From positions 1,178,001 to 1,242,000 of the forward strand of contig NZ_JACYFS010000001.1 in NCBI RefSeq assembly GCF_014837145.1: a DNA stretch of 64,000 nt. Reading direction: 5' to 3'. Position numbers and translations under genes: made by a program. Under the pieces are notes generated by a model that was not told where the DNA came from, made no database searches, and saw only the letters and a program-made list of their open reading frames with translations. Position 1 is the first letter of the stretch. The number at the start of each line of letters is the position of its first letter. Source of the DNA: Chryseobacterium caseinilyticum. GTDB taxonomy: Bacteria > Bacteroidota > Bacteroidia > Flavobacteriales > Weeksellaceae. Positions 1 through 8,999 of the stretch are shown here, in pieces.

Positions 1-818
1 CCTACTATGATCAGGCCGGAAACATAATCAATAACGCAACCAGCTATATTTTAAACTTAGGTTCAAATCTAATCAACGTTAAAGTAGCAACAGCCGATGG
101 TTGTTTTAAAAATGTAATTCTTGAATTGGTTTTAAATCCTAAACCTTCCGTCACGCTTCCCGAAGATTTTCATTTCTGCGAGGGAAAATCTGTCGTACTT
201 GACGCAGGAAGTGGTTTTGTAACCTACCTGTGGAATACCGGAGCAACTACTCAAACCATTACTGTTTCTACTGCGGGAACTTACTCTGTGAAAGTAACCA
301 ACAGTTTTGGATGTGAAAATACCGACAGCATTGTGTTGAGTTATTCCACTCTTGCACAGATTACAGCTGTAAATATTACAGGCAATACTGCGGCGGTGAT
401 AGTTTCTCCGTCAGGAATTTATGAATATTCTCTAGACAATGCTTCATGGCAGGATTCCAATATTTTCACACAACTGGAAATGGGTGAATATACAGTATAT
501 GTAAGAACGAAAGACGGCTGTTTTATCGGACAGAAACCTTTTTCCATTTTTAATATTCCGAATGCGATCAGCCCCAATGGCGATAATGTGAATGACAGTT
601 GGAAAATTGCAGGACTTCAAAATTATAAAGGCTCAGAAGTAAGCGTTTACGACAGAAAAGGAGCCCTGGTTTTCAGACAGATTGTCAATAAAACACCTTT
701 GGAGTGGAATGGAAAGATCAATGGAGCACCGGTTCCTACAGGAAATTACTGGTACACAATTAAAGTTTCAGACGGCAGAAATTACAGCGGATGGCTTTTG
801 ATTAAAAACAGAAATTAA
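1..818 (+). CDS. T9SS type B sorting-domain surface protein (3' part only)
   Basis: The reading frame is already open at base 3 and runs to the TAA at 816-818, so the gene starts before the window. The visible part contains Ig/PKD-like beta repeats (for example TAGTYSVKVTNSFGCENTDS) and ends in a gliding-motility-associated C-terminal domain with the hallmark AISPNGDNVNDSW, followed by GNYWYTIKVSDG near the C-terminus. Such CHU_C domains are type B signals that send proteins through the type IX secretion system to the cell surface or outside. The full product is probably a large adhesin-like protein, but the part seen does not reveal a specific function. Confidence 0.85.
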   Translation, partial: YYDQAGNIINNATSYILNLGSNLINVKVATADGCFKNVILELVLNPKPSVTLPEDFHFCEGKSVVLDAGSGFVTYLWNTGATTQTITVSTAGTYSVKVTNSFGCENTDSIVLSYSTLAQITAVNITGNTAAVIVSPSGIYEYSLDNASWQDSNIFTQLEMGEYTVYVRTKDGCFIGQKPFSIFNIPNAISPNGDNVNDSWKIAGLQNYKGSEVSVYDRKGALVFRQIVNKTPLEWNGKINGAPVPTGNYWYTIKVSDGRNYSGWLLIKNRN

Positions 819-833
819 TTTTAAATTCAAAAC

Positions 834-870
834 AAAACGGGCGGTTTCTTAAATGAAACCGCCCGTTTTT
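834..870. terminator. Bidirectional rho-independent terminator
   Basis: Perfect 15-bp inverted repeat (834-848 with 855-869, loop 849-854) with A and T runs at both ends. It lies between two convergent genes, so it probably serves both. Confidence 0.85.
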
Positions 871-886
871 ATTTTATAAATATTAT

Positions 887-1711
887 TTAAACCAACCTTA
901 TTTTATCTTCCATAATATCCACGATTTTATCTTTATACAAACCGCCAAGCGCTTTTTTAAAGTTCTTTTTGCTCATCTGTAATTCGTCTTTAATTTCTTC
1001 AGGTGTGGACTTGTCTGAAAGGTGAAGCAGACCGAAATTTTCTTCAAGCTTATCTAAAATTTTCTGCTTAAACTCATCAATATTTTCAAAACCCTGAGGT
1101 TGCAGTGAAATATCGATTTTCCCGTCTTCCCGGATTTCTTTAATGAAACCGCTCTCCTCAGATAAAGGATATAATTTTTTGAAAACATCAGAGGCATAAA
1201 TCAGCCCGATATATTTTTTATTGATGACAACGTTCCAGCCAAGTTCGCTTTCATTCATCATAATTAAATCTACCTTATCTCCTTTTTGAAAAGGCAAATT
1301 TTCATACTGAGGATTTCTTTTAAATTTTGTGGTTCCGGTAATTAAATCCAGATCTTCATCTACATAAAGATTCACAAGATATCTCTTTCCTTCAAGAATT
1401 TTAGTTTTCTGCTGCTTGTAGGGAATGAAAAGATCTTTGATGATTCCCCAATCCATAAATGCACCTGTCGGAAGACTTTCAACACAACTCATCACGGCAA
1501 ATTCGCCCACTTCAGCCAATGGAATTTCTGTTGTTGCTTTCAGTTTGTTATCATCCTGAAAAACAAAAACCTCAATTTCGTCGCCCACTTCTTTTTCTTC
1601 TCGGATAAAAACTTTAGACAGGAAAGCGGTTTTCCCGGATTCTGATTCAAGCATCCATCCTGAAGTATTTTTTTCTGAAATTTTTAAAGTCTGGGTTTTT
1701 CCGAGTTGCAT
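887..1711 (-). CDS. cvfB: CvfB-family S1-like RNA-binding protein
   Basis: A 274-residue protein of the CvfB/YitL family. The N-terminal half has the GWMLESESGKTAFLSK and GAFMDWGIIKDLFIP segments typical of the tandem S1-like OB folds. The C-terminal 60 residues (STPEEIKDELQMSKKNFKKA and the segment after it) form the winged-helix domain of the family. Family members bind RNA and affect virulence-factor expression in Staphylococcus; the role in flavobacteria is not established. A TAnnTTTG-type -7 box lies 20 bases upstream of the start. The gene is convergent with the T9SS gene and ends next to a shared terminator. Confidence 0.85.
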   Translation of the reverse strand: MQLGKTQTLKISEKNTSGWMLESESGKTAFLSKVFIREEKEVGDEIEVFVFQDDNKLKATTEIPLAEVGEFAVMSCVESLPTGAFMDWGIIKDLFIPYKQQKTKILEGKRYLVNLYVDEDLDLITGTTKFKRNPQYENLPFQKGDKVDLIMMNESELGWNVVINKKYIGLIYASDVFKKLYPLSEESGFIKEIREDGKIDISLQPQGFENIDEFKQKILDKLEENFGLLHLSDKSTPEEIKDELQMSKKNFKKALGGLYKDKIVDIMEDKIRLV

Positions 1712-1730
1712 TTAAGATAAATTTAGTTGG

Positions 1731-1738
1731 CAAAGGTA
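1731..1738 (-). promoter_or_regulatory. Bacteroidota -7 box for cvfB
   Basis: On the minus strand this reads TACCTTTG, an exact match to the Bacteroidota -7 consensus TAnnTTTG, 20 bases before the cvfB start. No TTG is seen at the usual distance, so the -33 element is weak. Confidence 0.45.
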
Positions 1739-1748
1739 AGGAAAATAA

Positions 1749-1828
1749 GTTGGAGATTTTTTGGGTTGGAGGGTTGGAGGATTTAGAGTTGGAGCGTCTG
1801 AGGGTTGGAGAGTTGGAGAGTTGGGGGG
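1749..1828. repeat. Degenerate GTTGGAG tandem repeats
   Basis: About ten variants of a 7-9 base unit (GTTGGAG, GGGTTGGAG, GAGAGTTGGAG). It is the complementary form of the repeats at 14851-14895 and inside prmC at 24311-24442. The DNA lies just upstream of the cvfB promoter and contains no ORF. Confidence 0.75.
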
Positions 1829-1851
1829 TATATGGTAAATTGATTTTAAAT

Positions 1852-2337
1852 TTAATCCTTATAATTTTTTAAATGATTAATCAAATTTTTAGATTCTTTT
1901 AAATAATCTGTTTTTTCATCATCAAATTTCCCGACGCTTTTAATTAGTTGATCTTTCATATAATAATATCTTGATTCAGACAATAGTTGAGGTTGTTTCA
2001 AATAACCATTTTCATCAAGTGTCTGATATTTTTTTGAATGAACAAAGACCAACTTCCCGTTTTCCGAGAAAAAATATTCTGTAATGATGTTCCAGGCTGA
2101 CAAACCTACAAAATGTTCCATTTTTCTTAGTTTTCCGTTTTTGTAGAATCCTTTTAACTCAATTCCGTTATCTGTAACTTCAGATTGATCCATAAAATAG
2201 GAATACGGGACCGTTTTAATTTTAAAATCTTTGGTTTGATTAATTTGCTGAACTATCTTTTGTACAGGCTCAATATTCTGCCCGAAGAGCAATCCTGAAA
2301 AAATAACCATCGAAAGAAGTATTAGCTTTTTCATCAT
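1852..2337 (-). CDS. Small exported protein of unknown function
   Basis: The open frame extends upstream to 2463, but that would run into the lpdA coding end and lose the signal peptide. I place the start at one of the two adjacent ATGs at 2335-2337 or 2332-2334. This gives about 161 residues beginning with MMKKLILLSMVIFSG, a clear signal peptide cut near FGQ. The mature part has a DNGIELKGFYKNGKLRKMEH stretch like the MORN-style or toxin-associated repeats of secreted flavobacterial proteins, but I do not recognise a family. It lies downstream of lpdA on the same strand, separated by a terminator-like hairpin. Confidence 0.65.
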   Translation of the reverse strand: MMKKLILLSMVIFSGLLFGQNIEPVQKIVQQINQTKDFKIKTVPYSYFMDQSEVTDNGIELKGFYKNGKLRKMEHFVGLSAWNIITEYFFSENGKLVFVHSKKYQTLDENGYLKQPQLLSESRYYYMKDQLIKSVGKFDDEKTDYLKESKNLINHLKNYKD

Positions 2338-2358
2338 CAAATATTTGCAACAAATTAC

Positions 2359-2389
2359 AAAAAAAAGAGAAGCTGAAACTTCCCTTTTT
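2359..2389 (-). terminator. Terminator after lpdA
   Basis: Near-perfect hairpin with arms AAAAAGAGAAG and CTTCCCTTTTT (one mismatch) around CTGAAA. It has a long T run when read on the minus strand and lies about 40 bases past the lpdA stop. Confidence 0.6.
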
Positions 2390-2431
2390 ATATTTGCGCC
2401 AACTTGGCTCTTTTTACTTTTACCTTGAATC

Positions 2432-3835
2432 TTACATGTGCAAAGCTCTCTTCCCTGTAGCATCCAAAGCAGCTTCTTTCACCGCTTCAGCGTACGTTGG
2501 GTGCGCGTGAGAACTTCTTGCGATATCTTCAGCACTTGCACGGAATTCCATAGCGATAACACCTTCAGCAACCAAATCGGCAGCTCTTGCACCAATCATG
2601 TGGAAACCTAAAACTTCGTCTGTTTTTTCGTCAGCAATGATTTTCACCAAACCGTCGATATCACCACTTGCACGGCTTCTTCCCAAAGCTCTCATTGGGA
2701 AAGTTCCGATTTTGTACGCAACACCTTCCTCTTTCAGTTGTTCTTCAGTTTTACCAACTCCGGCAACTTCAGGCCATGTGTAAACCACTCCTGGAATTAA
2801 ATTATAATTGATGTGAGGTTTTTGTCCCGCCAAAGTTTCAGCAACAAAAACGCCCTCTTCTTCAGCTTTGTGAGCTAACATCGCCCCTTTGATAACGTCA
2901 CCAATCGCATAAATATTTGCAACGTTGGTCTGTAAATGGTCGTTTGTTTTTACTCTTCCTCTTTCGTCCAATTCAACACCCGCTTTCTCCAAACCAAGTC
3001 CGTCTGTGTAAGGTCTTCTTCCTACAGAAACCAGACAGTAGTCTCCTTCAACTGTAACTTCCTCTCCTTTTTTATCTTTTGCAGTGATCTTTACAGAATC
3101 TCCGTTTCTATCAACCGCAGAAACCGCTGTAGAAAGCATGAATTTCATTCCCTGCTTTTTCAGAACTTTAGTCAATTCCTTGCTTAAAGCTCCATCCATT
3201 GTAGGAATGATTTTGTCCATAAATTCAACCACCGTTACCTGAGCTCCAAGTCTCAAATACACTGAGCCTAATTCAAGACCGATAACTCCGCCACCGATAA
3301 CAACCAAATGCTTAGGAATTTCTTTTAAATTTAAAGCTTCAGTAGAAGTGATCACTCTTTCTTTATCTAAAGTGATGAAAGGCAAAGATGAAGGTTTAGA
3401 ACCGGTTGCAATAATGGTATATTTAGAATCGATCGTTTCTGTAGAACCGTCGTTTTTCGTCACTTTAATCTGAGTTGCAGATTCAAAACTTCCAAGACCT
3501 TCGAAAACAGTGATTTTGTTTTTGTCCATCAGGAAGTTAATTCCTTTTGTAGTCTGCTCTACCACTTCATTTTTTCTCGCAATCATTCTTGCGATGTCAG
3601 CCTGTGGCTCATTAATGATAATTCCGTGGCTTTCGAAATTGTGTTTTGCATTTTCGAAATGCTCAGAGCTGTCTAAAAGCGCTTTTGAAGGGATACATCC
3701 AACGTTAAGACAGGTTCCGCCTAAAGTTGAATACTTTTCAATAATTGCTACTTTGAAACCTAATTGTGCAGCGCGGATTGCAGCTACATAACCTCCGGGA
3801 CCAGAACCTATTACGGTAACATCGAATTGACTCAT
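2432..3835 (-). CDS. lpdA: Dihydrolipoyl dehydrogenase
   Basis: A 467-residue flavoprotein disulfide reductase. Visible are the N-terminal FAD motif GSGPGGYVAA (about residues 10-19), the redox pair in GGTCLNVGCIPSK (C42 and C47), the NAD-binding VVIGGGVIGLELGS (about 177) and the C-terminal HAHPTYAEA with the catalytic His-Glu pair. This is the E3 subunit that reoxidises lipoyl groups of pyruvate, 2-oxoglutarate and branched-chain dehydrogenase complexes. Length and motifs match the standard bacterial enzyme. It has a strong promoter of its own and no complex subunit next to it, as is common for a shared E3. Confidence 0.97.
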   Translation of the reverse strand: MSQFDVTVIGSGPGGYVAAIRAAQLGFKVAIIEKYSTLGGTCLNVGCIPSKALLDSSEHFENAKHNFESHGIIINEPQADIARMIARKNEVVEQTTKGINFLMDKNKITVFEGLGSFESATQIKVTKNDGSTETIDSKYTIIATGSKPSSLPFITLDKERVITSTEALNLKEIPKHLVVIGGGVIGLELGSVYLRLGAQVTVVEFMDKIIPTMDGALSKELTKVLKKQGMKFMLSTAVSAVDRNGDSVKITAKDKKGEEVTVEGDYCLVSVGRRPYTDGLGLEKAGVELDERGRVKTNDHLQTNVANIYAIGDVIKGAMLAHKAEEEGVFVAETLAGQKPHINYNLIPGVVYTWPEVAGVGKTEEQLKEEGVAYKIGTFPMRALGRSRASGDIDGLVKIIADEKTDEVLGFHMIGARAADLVAEGVIAMEFRASAEDIARSSHAHPTYAEAVKEAALDATGKRALHM

Positions 3836-3876
3836 TATATATTTTAATTTATTTATTATCTGATGATTAATTCGTA

Positions 3877-3906
3877 CAAATTTACTGATTAATTCAGAAG
3901 GAACAA
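3877..3906 (-). promoter_or_regulatory. lpdA promoter (-33 / -7)
   Basis: On the minus strand there is TTG (3904-3906, within CTTTGT), a 19-base spacer and TAAATTTG (3877-3884). This is a full match to the Bacteroidota primary sigma consensus. The -7 box lies 42 bases before the lpdA ATG. Confidence 0.75.
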
Positions 3907-4028
3907 AGTGAGTTTTGTCAAGTTTTTTTTTGTAAATATGAAGGATGTTGGATGATGGGTGCGGGATGTTTAAATGATTGAGAATATTTTTGTTTTAAAT
4001 ATTCCTACATTCAATTTTTGTCTTCCAG

Positions 4029-4385
4029 CTATTTTTCTAATTCCAGATTCAATTTTCCTTCTCCAAAAACTTCTTTATTTCCAAAAAAATCGCCTCCGCA
4101 AATGTACCATGGAAGATTTTCTAAATATTCTACAGCGTTTTCAGGTTTCATTTCTGCAACTTTTTTTTTTGCAATTATTCCTTTAAACCATCTGTTTAAA
4201 TTTGAAGAATTTTCTGATTCAACAGCATATTTAAGCCAGATTCTCTGGCAAAGTCTGCACTGAATAATGCTTACTTCTGCATTCCTGTCATCAGTCAAAT
4301 CTTTTCCTACGATTGAAGTTCTGTATTCGGATTCAATTAAATCGTGTTTTTCGCAGGCACAACCTAATTTTGGGAGTTTTTTCAT
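4029..4385 (-). CDS. Small cysteine-containing protein of unknown function
   Basis: A 118-residue protein without signal peptide or membrane segment. It has C-x-C near the N-terminus (GCACEKHD) and CRLCQRIW around residue 43, spaced like a small zinc-binding ribbon, followed by a lysine- and glutamate-rich helical tail. I do not recognise the family. It is the last gene of a group with the membrane protein at 4442-4900 and the glycosyltransferase at 4905-5993. Confidence 0.6.
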   Translation of the reverse strand: MKKLPKLGCACEKHDLIESEYRTSIVGKDLTDDRNAEVSIIQCRLCQRIWLKYAVESENSSNLNRWFKGIIAKKKVAEMKPENAVEYLENLPWYICGGDFFGNKEVFGEGKLNLELEK

Positions 4386-4441
4386 GAATGAAATAATGAT
4401 TTTAAATTTTAGAATTTCAAATGTAAGAAAATCAAAGAGAT

Positions 4442-4900
4442 TTAATTTACTATGAAACCTTTAAAATAACTTTTACAATCAGCGTTGTAAGCTCTTACTT
4501 CTTCTCTAAAATCACTCTTCCATTCAAAATTGTCATCCCCTAAAAAGGTGTATGAGATATAAAAACTGTAACCAGATAATAAAAGCAAAGAAAGCTGTAT
4601 CAATAAATACGTTTTTACAATGAATTTTTTATTTTTTATTAATCTTAACAGATAAAAATCAATGATTAAAAGTAGGAAGGTAATTACTAAACCATTTAAC
4701 AAAATTCCCGAAATATAAAAAACTTCAGCCAATGAACTTGCCAAAGAATTACTTTTATATATAAATGGGAATGCATAATATTTGGGGAAAATGTCACCTG
4801 TGCAACTGCATTCAAAAACATAATTAAACCAAGTGAATTTAAGAAGAAAGAAGCCTAATGAAAATATATAAAAAGAAATAACTTTTAGAAAAATCTTCAC
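4442..4900 (-). CDS. Small integral membrane protein
   Basis: A 152-residue protein with three likely membrane helices: about residues 5-25, 60-85 (ILLNGLVITFLLLIIDFYLL) and 96-117 (TYLLIQLSLLLLSGYSFYIS). Between helices 1 and 2 there is a short loop with CSCTGDIFPKYYAFP. There is no recognised domain. It starts only 4 bases after the glycosyltransferase stop, so it is probably cotranscribed with it. No function can be assigned. Confidence 0.6.
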   Translation of the reverse strand: MKIFLKVISFYIFSLGFFLLKFTWFNYVFECSCTGDIFPKYYAFPFIYKSNSLASSLAEVFYISGILLNGLVITFLLLIIDFYLLRLIKNKKFIVKTYLLIQLSLLLLSGYSFYISYTFLGDDNFEWKSDFREEVRAYNADCKSYFKGFIVN

Positions 4901-4904
4901 AAGC

Positions 4905-5993
4905 CTATTTTTTATGCATCAAATCCAACAGAACCTTTTCATAATTATCCAAAATAATTTCTTTCGAAAACCGTGATTTTATAGAATTTTTAATAGCTTC
5001 ATGATCATAAGAACGATGTAAAATCTGCATAATTTTTTGTGAAAAATCTTCGTGATTTTCAATATCAGAAACCTCACCGTTGGTTTCGTGCTGAATGATT
5101 TCGTTGATTCCACCAGGACAGTTATTGGCTAAAGAATATGTTCCGCAGGCTCCTGCTTCAAGTAATACATTGGGAAAACCTTCATATCTTGAGGATAGAA
5201 TAAACAAATCTGCATATTTCAAAAACTCATACGGATTCTCCTGTCTGCCATGAAAAACGATATTTTTTAAGCCTAAAAATTCTTTCATCTGATGCAGAAT
5301 TTCACGGTCTTTTCCGTCTCCTAAAATGTGCAGTAGAATTTTTTCGTTTTTTAATCTTGAAAAAACTTTCAGTAAATTATCAAAACCCTTTCTCGCAGAA
5401 AGATTCCCAATCGCAACAACGTTTTTATAGTTGTATTTATAACATTCAGGCTTACGCGAGATGGCTAATTTTCCGTCTATAAAATCAAAATCAACAGGAT
5501 TATTGATCTTAACAATTTTTGACCGGTTTACTTTAAAATTTCTGACCAGATCGTGCATCATATCATCACTCTGTGCGATAATCTGCTGATAATTATTGTA
5601 AAAGTGGTAGAAAAATTTAATTTCCTTTTTAGTAACATGTTGCGAAACAACATTGGTTTCTCTCGCAATAAATTTTGTTTTGGGGAAAAGTTTGATAAAC
5701 ATCGACAGATACGCATTTACCTCTCCATATCCCGAAAAAACAATATCCGGCTTCCGGCGGTAAATCTCTTTTAGAATCGGCTTAAGAGAATGGCGGATTC
5801 TCTCAGTGTTGATATCAATAATTTCAACGTCTTTTTTTAAAATATTCAGATAACCACCCTCTTTGCGCAACAGCAAAATCTTCGGTTCAAAACGATCTCT
5901 TGAGAGATGATTTGCAATGGTGGTAACGATTCTTTCTGCACCTCCGGTCTCTAAATCCGGCAGAATAAATATGACAGAAATTTTCTTGTTCAT
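4905..5993 (-). CDS. Glycosyltransferase family 4 protein
   Basis: A 362-residue GT-B glycosyltransferase of the GT4 type. The acceptor-side N-terminal domain carries the typical LETGGAERI motif (about residues 14-22). The nucleotide-sugar domain has GNLSARKGFDNLL, HILGDGKDRE and the EGFPNVLLE (E-x7-E) motif at about residue 270, which binds the donor phosphate and ribose. The enzyme probably transfers a hexose in the cytoplasm during surface polysaccharide or lipid-linked glycan synthesis. No other glycan gene stands next to it, so substrate and pathway are unknown. Confidence 0.88.
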   Translation of the reverse strand: MNKKISVIFILPDLETGGAERIVTTIANHLSRDRFEPKILLLRKEGGYLNILKKDVEIIDINTERIRHSLKPILKEIYRRKPDIVFSGYGEVNAYLSMFIKLFPKTKFIARETNVVSQHVTKKEIKFFYHFYNNYQQIIAQSDDMMHDLVRNFKVNRSKIVKINNPVDFDFIDGKLAISRKPECYKYNYKNVVAIGNLSARKGFDNLLKVFSRLKNEKILLHILGDGKDREILHQMKEFLGLKNIVFHGRQENPYEFLKYADLFILSSRYEGFPNVLLEAGACGTYSLANNCPGGINEIIQHETNGEVSDIENHEDFSQKIMQILHRSYDHEAIKNSIKSRFSKEIILDNYEKVLLDLMHKK

Positions 5994-6071
5994 TATACAG
6001 TTGGTTGAAAAACCTTCCGGTTTAAAAATGTTTTCTCTTAAGTAGAATTATTTTAGTCTGTAATATTTAAA

Positions 6072-6386
6072 TTACATCAATTCAGGAAATTCATGAGAAT
6101 GATTGTTCAGAATATGATTAATTAAAAACTGATCATCTTTCTGATCGAAAAATATGTACCACGATGTCCTGGTATTTGCTTTATAAACTATAAATTTCTT
6201 ACCAAATTTTAGGAATGGTATCGGTGAATCTCTGCTGATTGGTTTGTGAATATTATAGTCTACAAAATCATAAATTTTCTCAGCGTACAACTGGCAATCA
6301 AGTTCAAAACCAAAATATTCTTTCACGTATAAAACTCTTATCAGCTCCTCAATCGACTGATGAAATTCCCGCGAATAAATAATCAT
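6072..6386 (-). CDS. RelE/ParE-like toxin (putative)
   Basis: A 104-residue protein with the layout of ParE/RelE-fold toxins: an N-terminal helical SIEELIRVLYVKEYFGFE, a mid-part PIPFLKFGKKFIVYKA and a C-terminal NTRTSWYIFFDQKDD strand pair. The family assignment rests on pattern likeness, not on a search. The frame opens at 6395, but I choose the ATG at 6384-6386 because it overlaps the TGA of the upstream antitoxin-like gene as ATGA, the usual sign of translational coupling in such pairs. It lies downstream of recQ. Confidence 0.6.
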   Translation of the reverse strand: MIIYSREFHQSIEELIRVLYVKEYFGFELDCQLYAEKIYDFVDYNIHKPISRDSPIPFLKFGKKFIVYKANTRTSWYIFFDQKDDQFLINHILNNHSHEFPELM

Positions 6387-6631
6387 TTTCCCCAAGACAA
6401 TTTAGAAATAAATTCCCTGGTTTTTTCTCGGGATTCCCCCGAATTTAGACCCCTAGAAAATCTTTCATCGAAATCATCTTTCGCCAAATATTCAGTTTGG
6501 GATTCTGAAAGTGTATCTGCAGTAGCCCTTTTTTCTTTCAGCTCAAGCAATTCTGCAATTACCTCGAGATCATCAAGCTTATTTATCCAATGAATTAAGT
6601 CTGTTTTTGATTGTACAATGGGATTTTCCAT
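6383..6631 (-). CDS. Antitoxin-like small protein (putative)
   Basis: An 82-residue, acidic and helix-rich protein (DLIHWINKLDDLEVIAELLE near the N-terminus) with no obvious DNA-binding motif. Size, charge, gene order (first of the pair) and the 4-base ATGA overlap with the downstream ParE-like gene all fit an antitoxin. It begins 19 bases after the recQ stop, so recQ transcription may read into the pair. Confidence 0.58.
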   Translation of the reverse strand: MENPIVQSKTDLIHWINKLDDLEVIAELLELKEKRATADTLSESQTEYLAKDDFDERFSRGLNSGESREKTREFISKLSWGK

Positions 6632-6649
6632 TCTAATTTTATTTAAAAA

Positions 6650-8854
6650 TCAATTGGCAACATCGCTTATAAATTTAATTCTCAGCATTCTTACTTCTTC
6701 GTCAGAAAGTTCATCACCAAATTCGTCCAGCAAAACTTTCATGCTGTCACTTTCAGATTCATTCATAAATTCCATGAACTCATCCACCATATCTTCATCG
6801 AAATTTTCTTCGATGTAGTAGTCAATATTTAATTTTGTTCCCTGATAGACAATACGCTCCATCTCTTTCAAAAGATCATTCATCGAAAGATTTTTAGCTC
6901 TTGCAATATCTTCAAGATCTATTTTTTTATCAGTATTCTGAATGATGAAAACTTTATGGCTGGATTTGTTGGCCACATTTTTCAAAACCATATCCTGAGT
7001 GCGTTCTATATTATTGTCCTCAACATATTTTGAAATGAAATCAGCGAATTCCTTACCGTATTTTTTTGCTTTACCTTCACCAACTCCGTAGATTTTTGCG
7101 ATTTCATCTAAAGTGATCGGATACTGCACCGTCATATCTTCAAGACTCGGATCCATAAAGACTGTGTAAGGCGGAATACCATGTTTCTTGGCAACTTTTT
7201 TCCGGAGTTCCTTTAAAAGCACAAACAGGTTTTGATCTAAACCTCCACCAGCCTGCTGCTGCACCTGATCACTTTCTGCCTTGGTTTGAGAAAGATCAAA
7301 TTCACGGTCTTCAGCAATCATAAATGAACCGTCAAACTCGCCTTTAAGAATCTTTTTTCCTTTTTCTGCTATTTTTAAAACGCCGTAAGTTTCAATATCT
7401 TTCTGAAGGAAATTCTGTACTGTTGCCTGTCTTAAAATGGTTTTCCAGTAATTTTCTTTTTCATCCTTGCCAAATCCAAAATGAGGTGTCTGCTCAAGTT
7501 TATACGATTTTGTAACCGCATTTTCTTTTCCTACAATAGTTGAGATCAAATCCTTAGATTTAAATTTTTCTCCCGTATCATTGATCAGATGCATGACTTT
7601 TTTAAAATCTTCTGTTGCATCTTTCAGTTTTGGAGGATTTGATGCGTTGTCACACATTTTCGCTCCGTCTCCTTTTGCAGGATCAAAACTTTCGCCGAAA
7701 TAATACAGAATATATTGCCTTCTGCTCATCGAAGTTTCTGCATATCCAACCACTTCATTCAGCAACTGCAGACCGATTTCTCTCTCGGAAACAGCTTTTT
7801 GTGCTAAAAATTTCTCAAGTTTTTCAATATCTTTCGGATCATAGAATGCCAGGCAGTGACCTTCACCACCGTCTCTTCCTGCCCTTCCGGTTTCCTGATA
7901 ATAACTTTCAAGAGATTTTGGGAAGTCGTAATGAATCACAAAACGTACATCCGGCTTATCGATCCCCATCCCAAAAGCAATTGTGGCAACGATTACATCC
8001 GCTTCCTCCATCAGAAATTTATCCTGATTGGCAACCCTGATTTTCTGGTCAAGTCCTGCATGATAAGGAAGTGCGTTGATACCGTTAACCTGTAGAAGCT
8101 GGGCAAATTCTTCTACTTTTCTCCGACTCAGACAGTAAACAATTCCTGATTTTCCTTTGTGCTGATTGATAAATTTAACAATTTCTTTATCAACATTCAC
8201 TTTCGGCCGTACTTCGTAATAAAGATTGGGTCTGTTGAAGCTTTCCTTATAAACGATAGCCGACGTCATTCCCAAAGTCTTCTGAATGTCATCCTGCACT
8301 TTTGGAGTAGCGGTGGCCGTTAAAGCAATTACCGGAACATCAGCAATCTTATCAATTATTGTTTTTAAATTTCTGTATTCAGGTCTGAAATCGTGACCCC
8401 ATTCTGATATACAGTGCGCTTCATCAATGGCAACAAAAGAAATTTTCACTTCCTTGAAAAAGTCAAGATAATCTTCTTTAATCAATGATTCCGGCGCCAC
8501 ATAAAGAAGCTTTGTTTTTCCGGCTTTAATATCGTCAAAAACCTTTTTGGTCTGAGTTTTGTTAAGTGATGAATTCAAAACGTGGGCAACTCCTTCATCT
8601 GATGAGAGTCCGTTCACGGCATCCACCTGATTTTTCATCAGGGCGATAAGCGGTGAAACAACAATGGCAGTACCTTCAGAAATAAGGGCAGGAAGCTGAT
8701 AGCAAAGTGATTTACCTCCACCCGTAGGCATAAGGACAAAAACATCCTTTCCATTCAGTAAATCTTCTATGATTTGCTCCTGCTGACCTTTGAAGGTAGA
8801 AAACCCAAAGTATTTTTTTAATTCGCCCGATATATTGGCTTTTTTTGCGCTCAT
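6650..8854 (-). CDS. recQ: ATP-dependent DNA helicase RecQ
   Basis: A 734-residue 3'-5' DNA helicase acting in recombination and fork repair. Domains in order: RecA-like 1 with Walker A PTGGGKSL (43-50) and DEAH (144-147), RecA-like 2 with [12 protein letters not shown], then the RQC winged helix and an HRDC domain (about 540-620), and an acidic C-terminal extension ending near residue 734. The zinc subdomain is odd: the first Cys of the usual C-RRQ motif is Ser ([14 protein letters not shown]) and only one Cys remains in the following segment ([10 protein letters not shown]), so the four-Cys zinc site is missing. The family call is otherwise certain. Confidence 0.96.
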   Translation of the reverse strand: MSAKKANISGELKKYFGFSTFKGQQEQIIEDLLNGKDVFVLMPTGGGKSLCYQLPALISEGTAIVVSPLIALMKNQVDAVNGLSSDEGVAHVLNSSLNKTQTKKVFDDIKAGKTKLLYVAPESLIKEDYLDFFKEVKISFVAIDEAHCISEWGHDFRPEYRNLKTIIDKIADVPVIALTATATPKVQDDIQKTLGMTSAIVYKESFNRPNLYYEVRPKVNVDKEIVKFINQHKGKSGIVYCLSRRKVEEFAQLLQVNGINALPYHAGLDQKIRVANQDKFLMEEADVIVATIAFGMGIDKPDVRFVIHYDFPKSLESYYQETGRAGRDGGEGHCLAFYDPKDIEKLEKFLAQKAVSEREIGLQLLNEVVGYAETSMSRRQYILYYFGESFDPAKGDGAKMCDNASNPPKLKDATEDFKKVMHLINDTGEKFKSKDLISTIVGKENAVTKSYKLEQTPHFGFGKDEKENYWKTILRQATVQNFLQKDIETYGVLKIAEKGKKILKGEFDGSFMIAEDREFDLSQTKAESDQVQQQAGGGLDQNLFVLLKELRKKVAKKHGIPPYTVFMDPSLEDMTVQYPITLDEIAKIYGVGEGKAKKYGKEFADFISKYVEDNNIERTQDMVLKNVANKSSHKVFIIQNTDKKIDLEDIARAKNLSMNDLLKEMERIVYQGTKLNIDYYIEENFDEDMVDEFMEFMNESESDSMKVLLDEFGDELSDEEVRMLRIKFISDVAN

Positions 8855-8886
8855 CTAATTTTGTATTGCTAAATTTGCATCCATCC

Positions 8887-8894
8887 CAAAGTTA
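8887..8894 (-). promoter_or_regulatory. Possible recQ -7 box
   Basis: On the minus strand this reads TAACTTTG, matching TAnnTTTG, 33 bases before the recQ ATG. No convincing -33 TTG is visible. Confidence 0.4.
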
Positions 8895-8999
8895 TAAAAA
8901 TTCTGCTTAAAATAAAAGCGAACGAATTTATAAAAATAAAATTTATAGTAAATATAAATAGATTCAGCATCTATTTTCCACATGTAATATACGACAAAA

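Noticed and set aside
2338..2463. Upstream extension of the small exported protein into the lpdA coding end
   Set aside because: The extension removes the signal peptide from the N-terminus and crosses the lpdA terminator.
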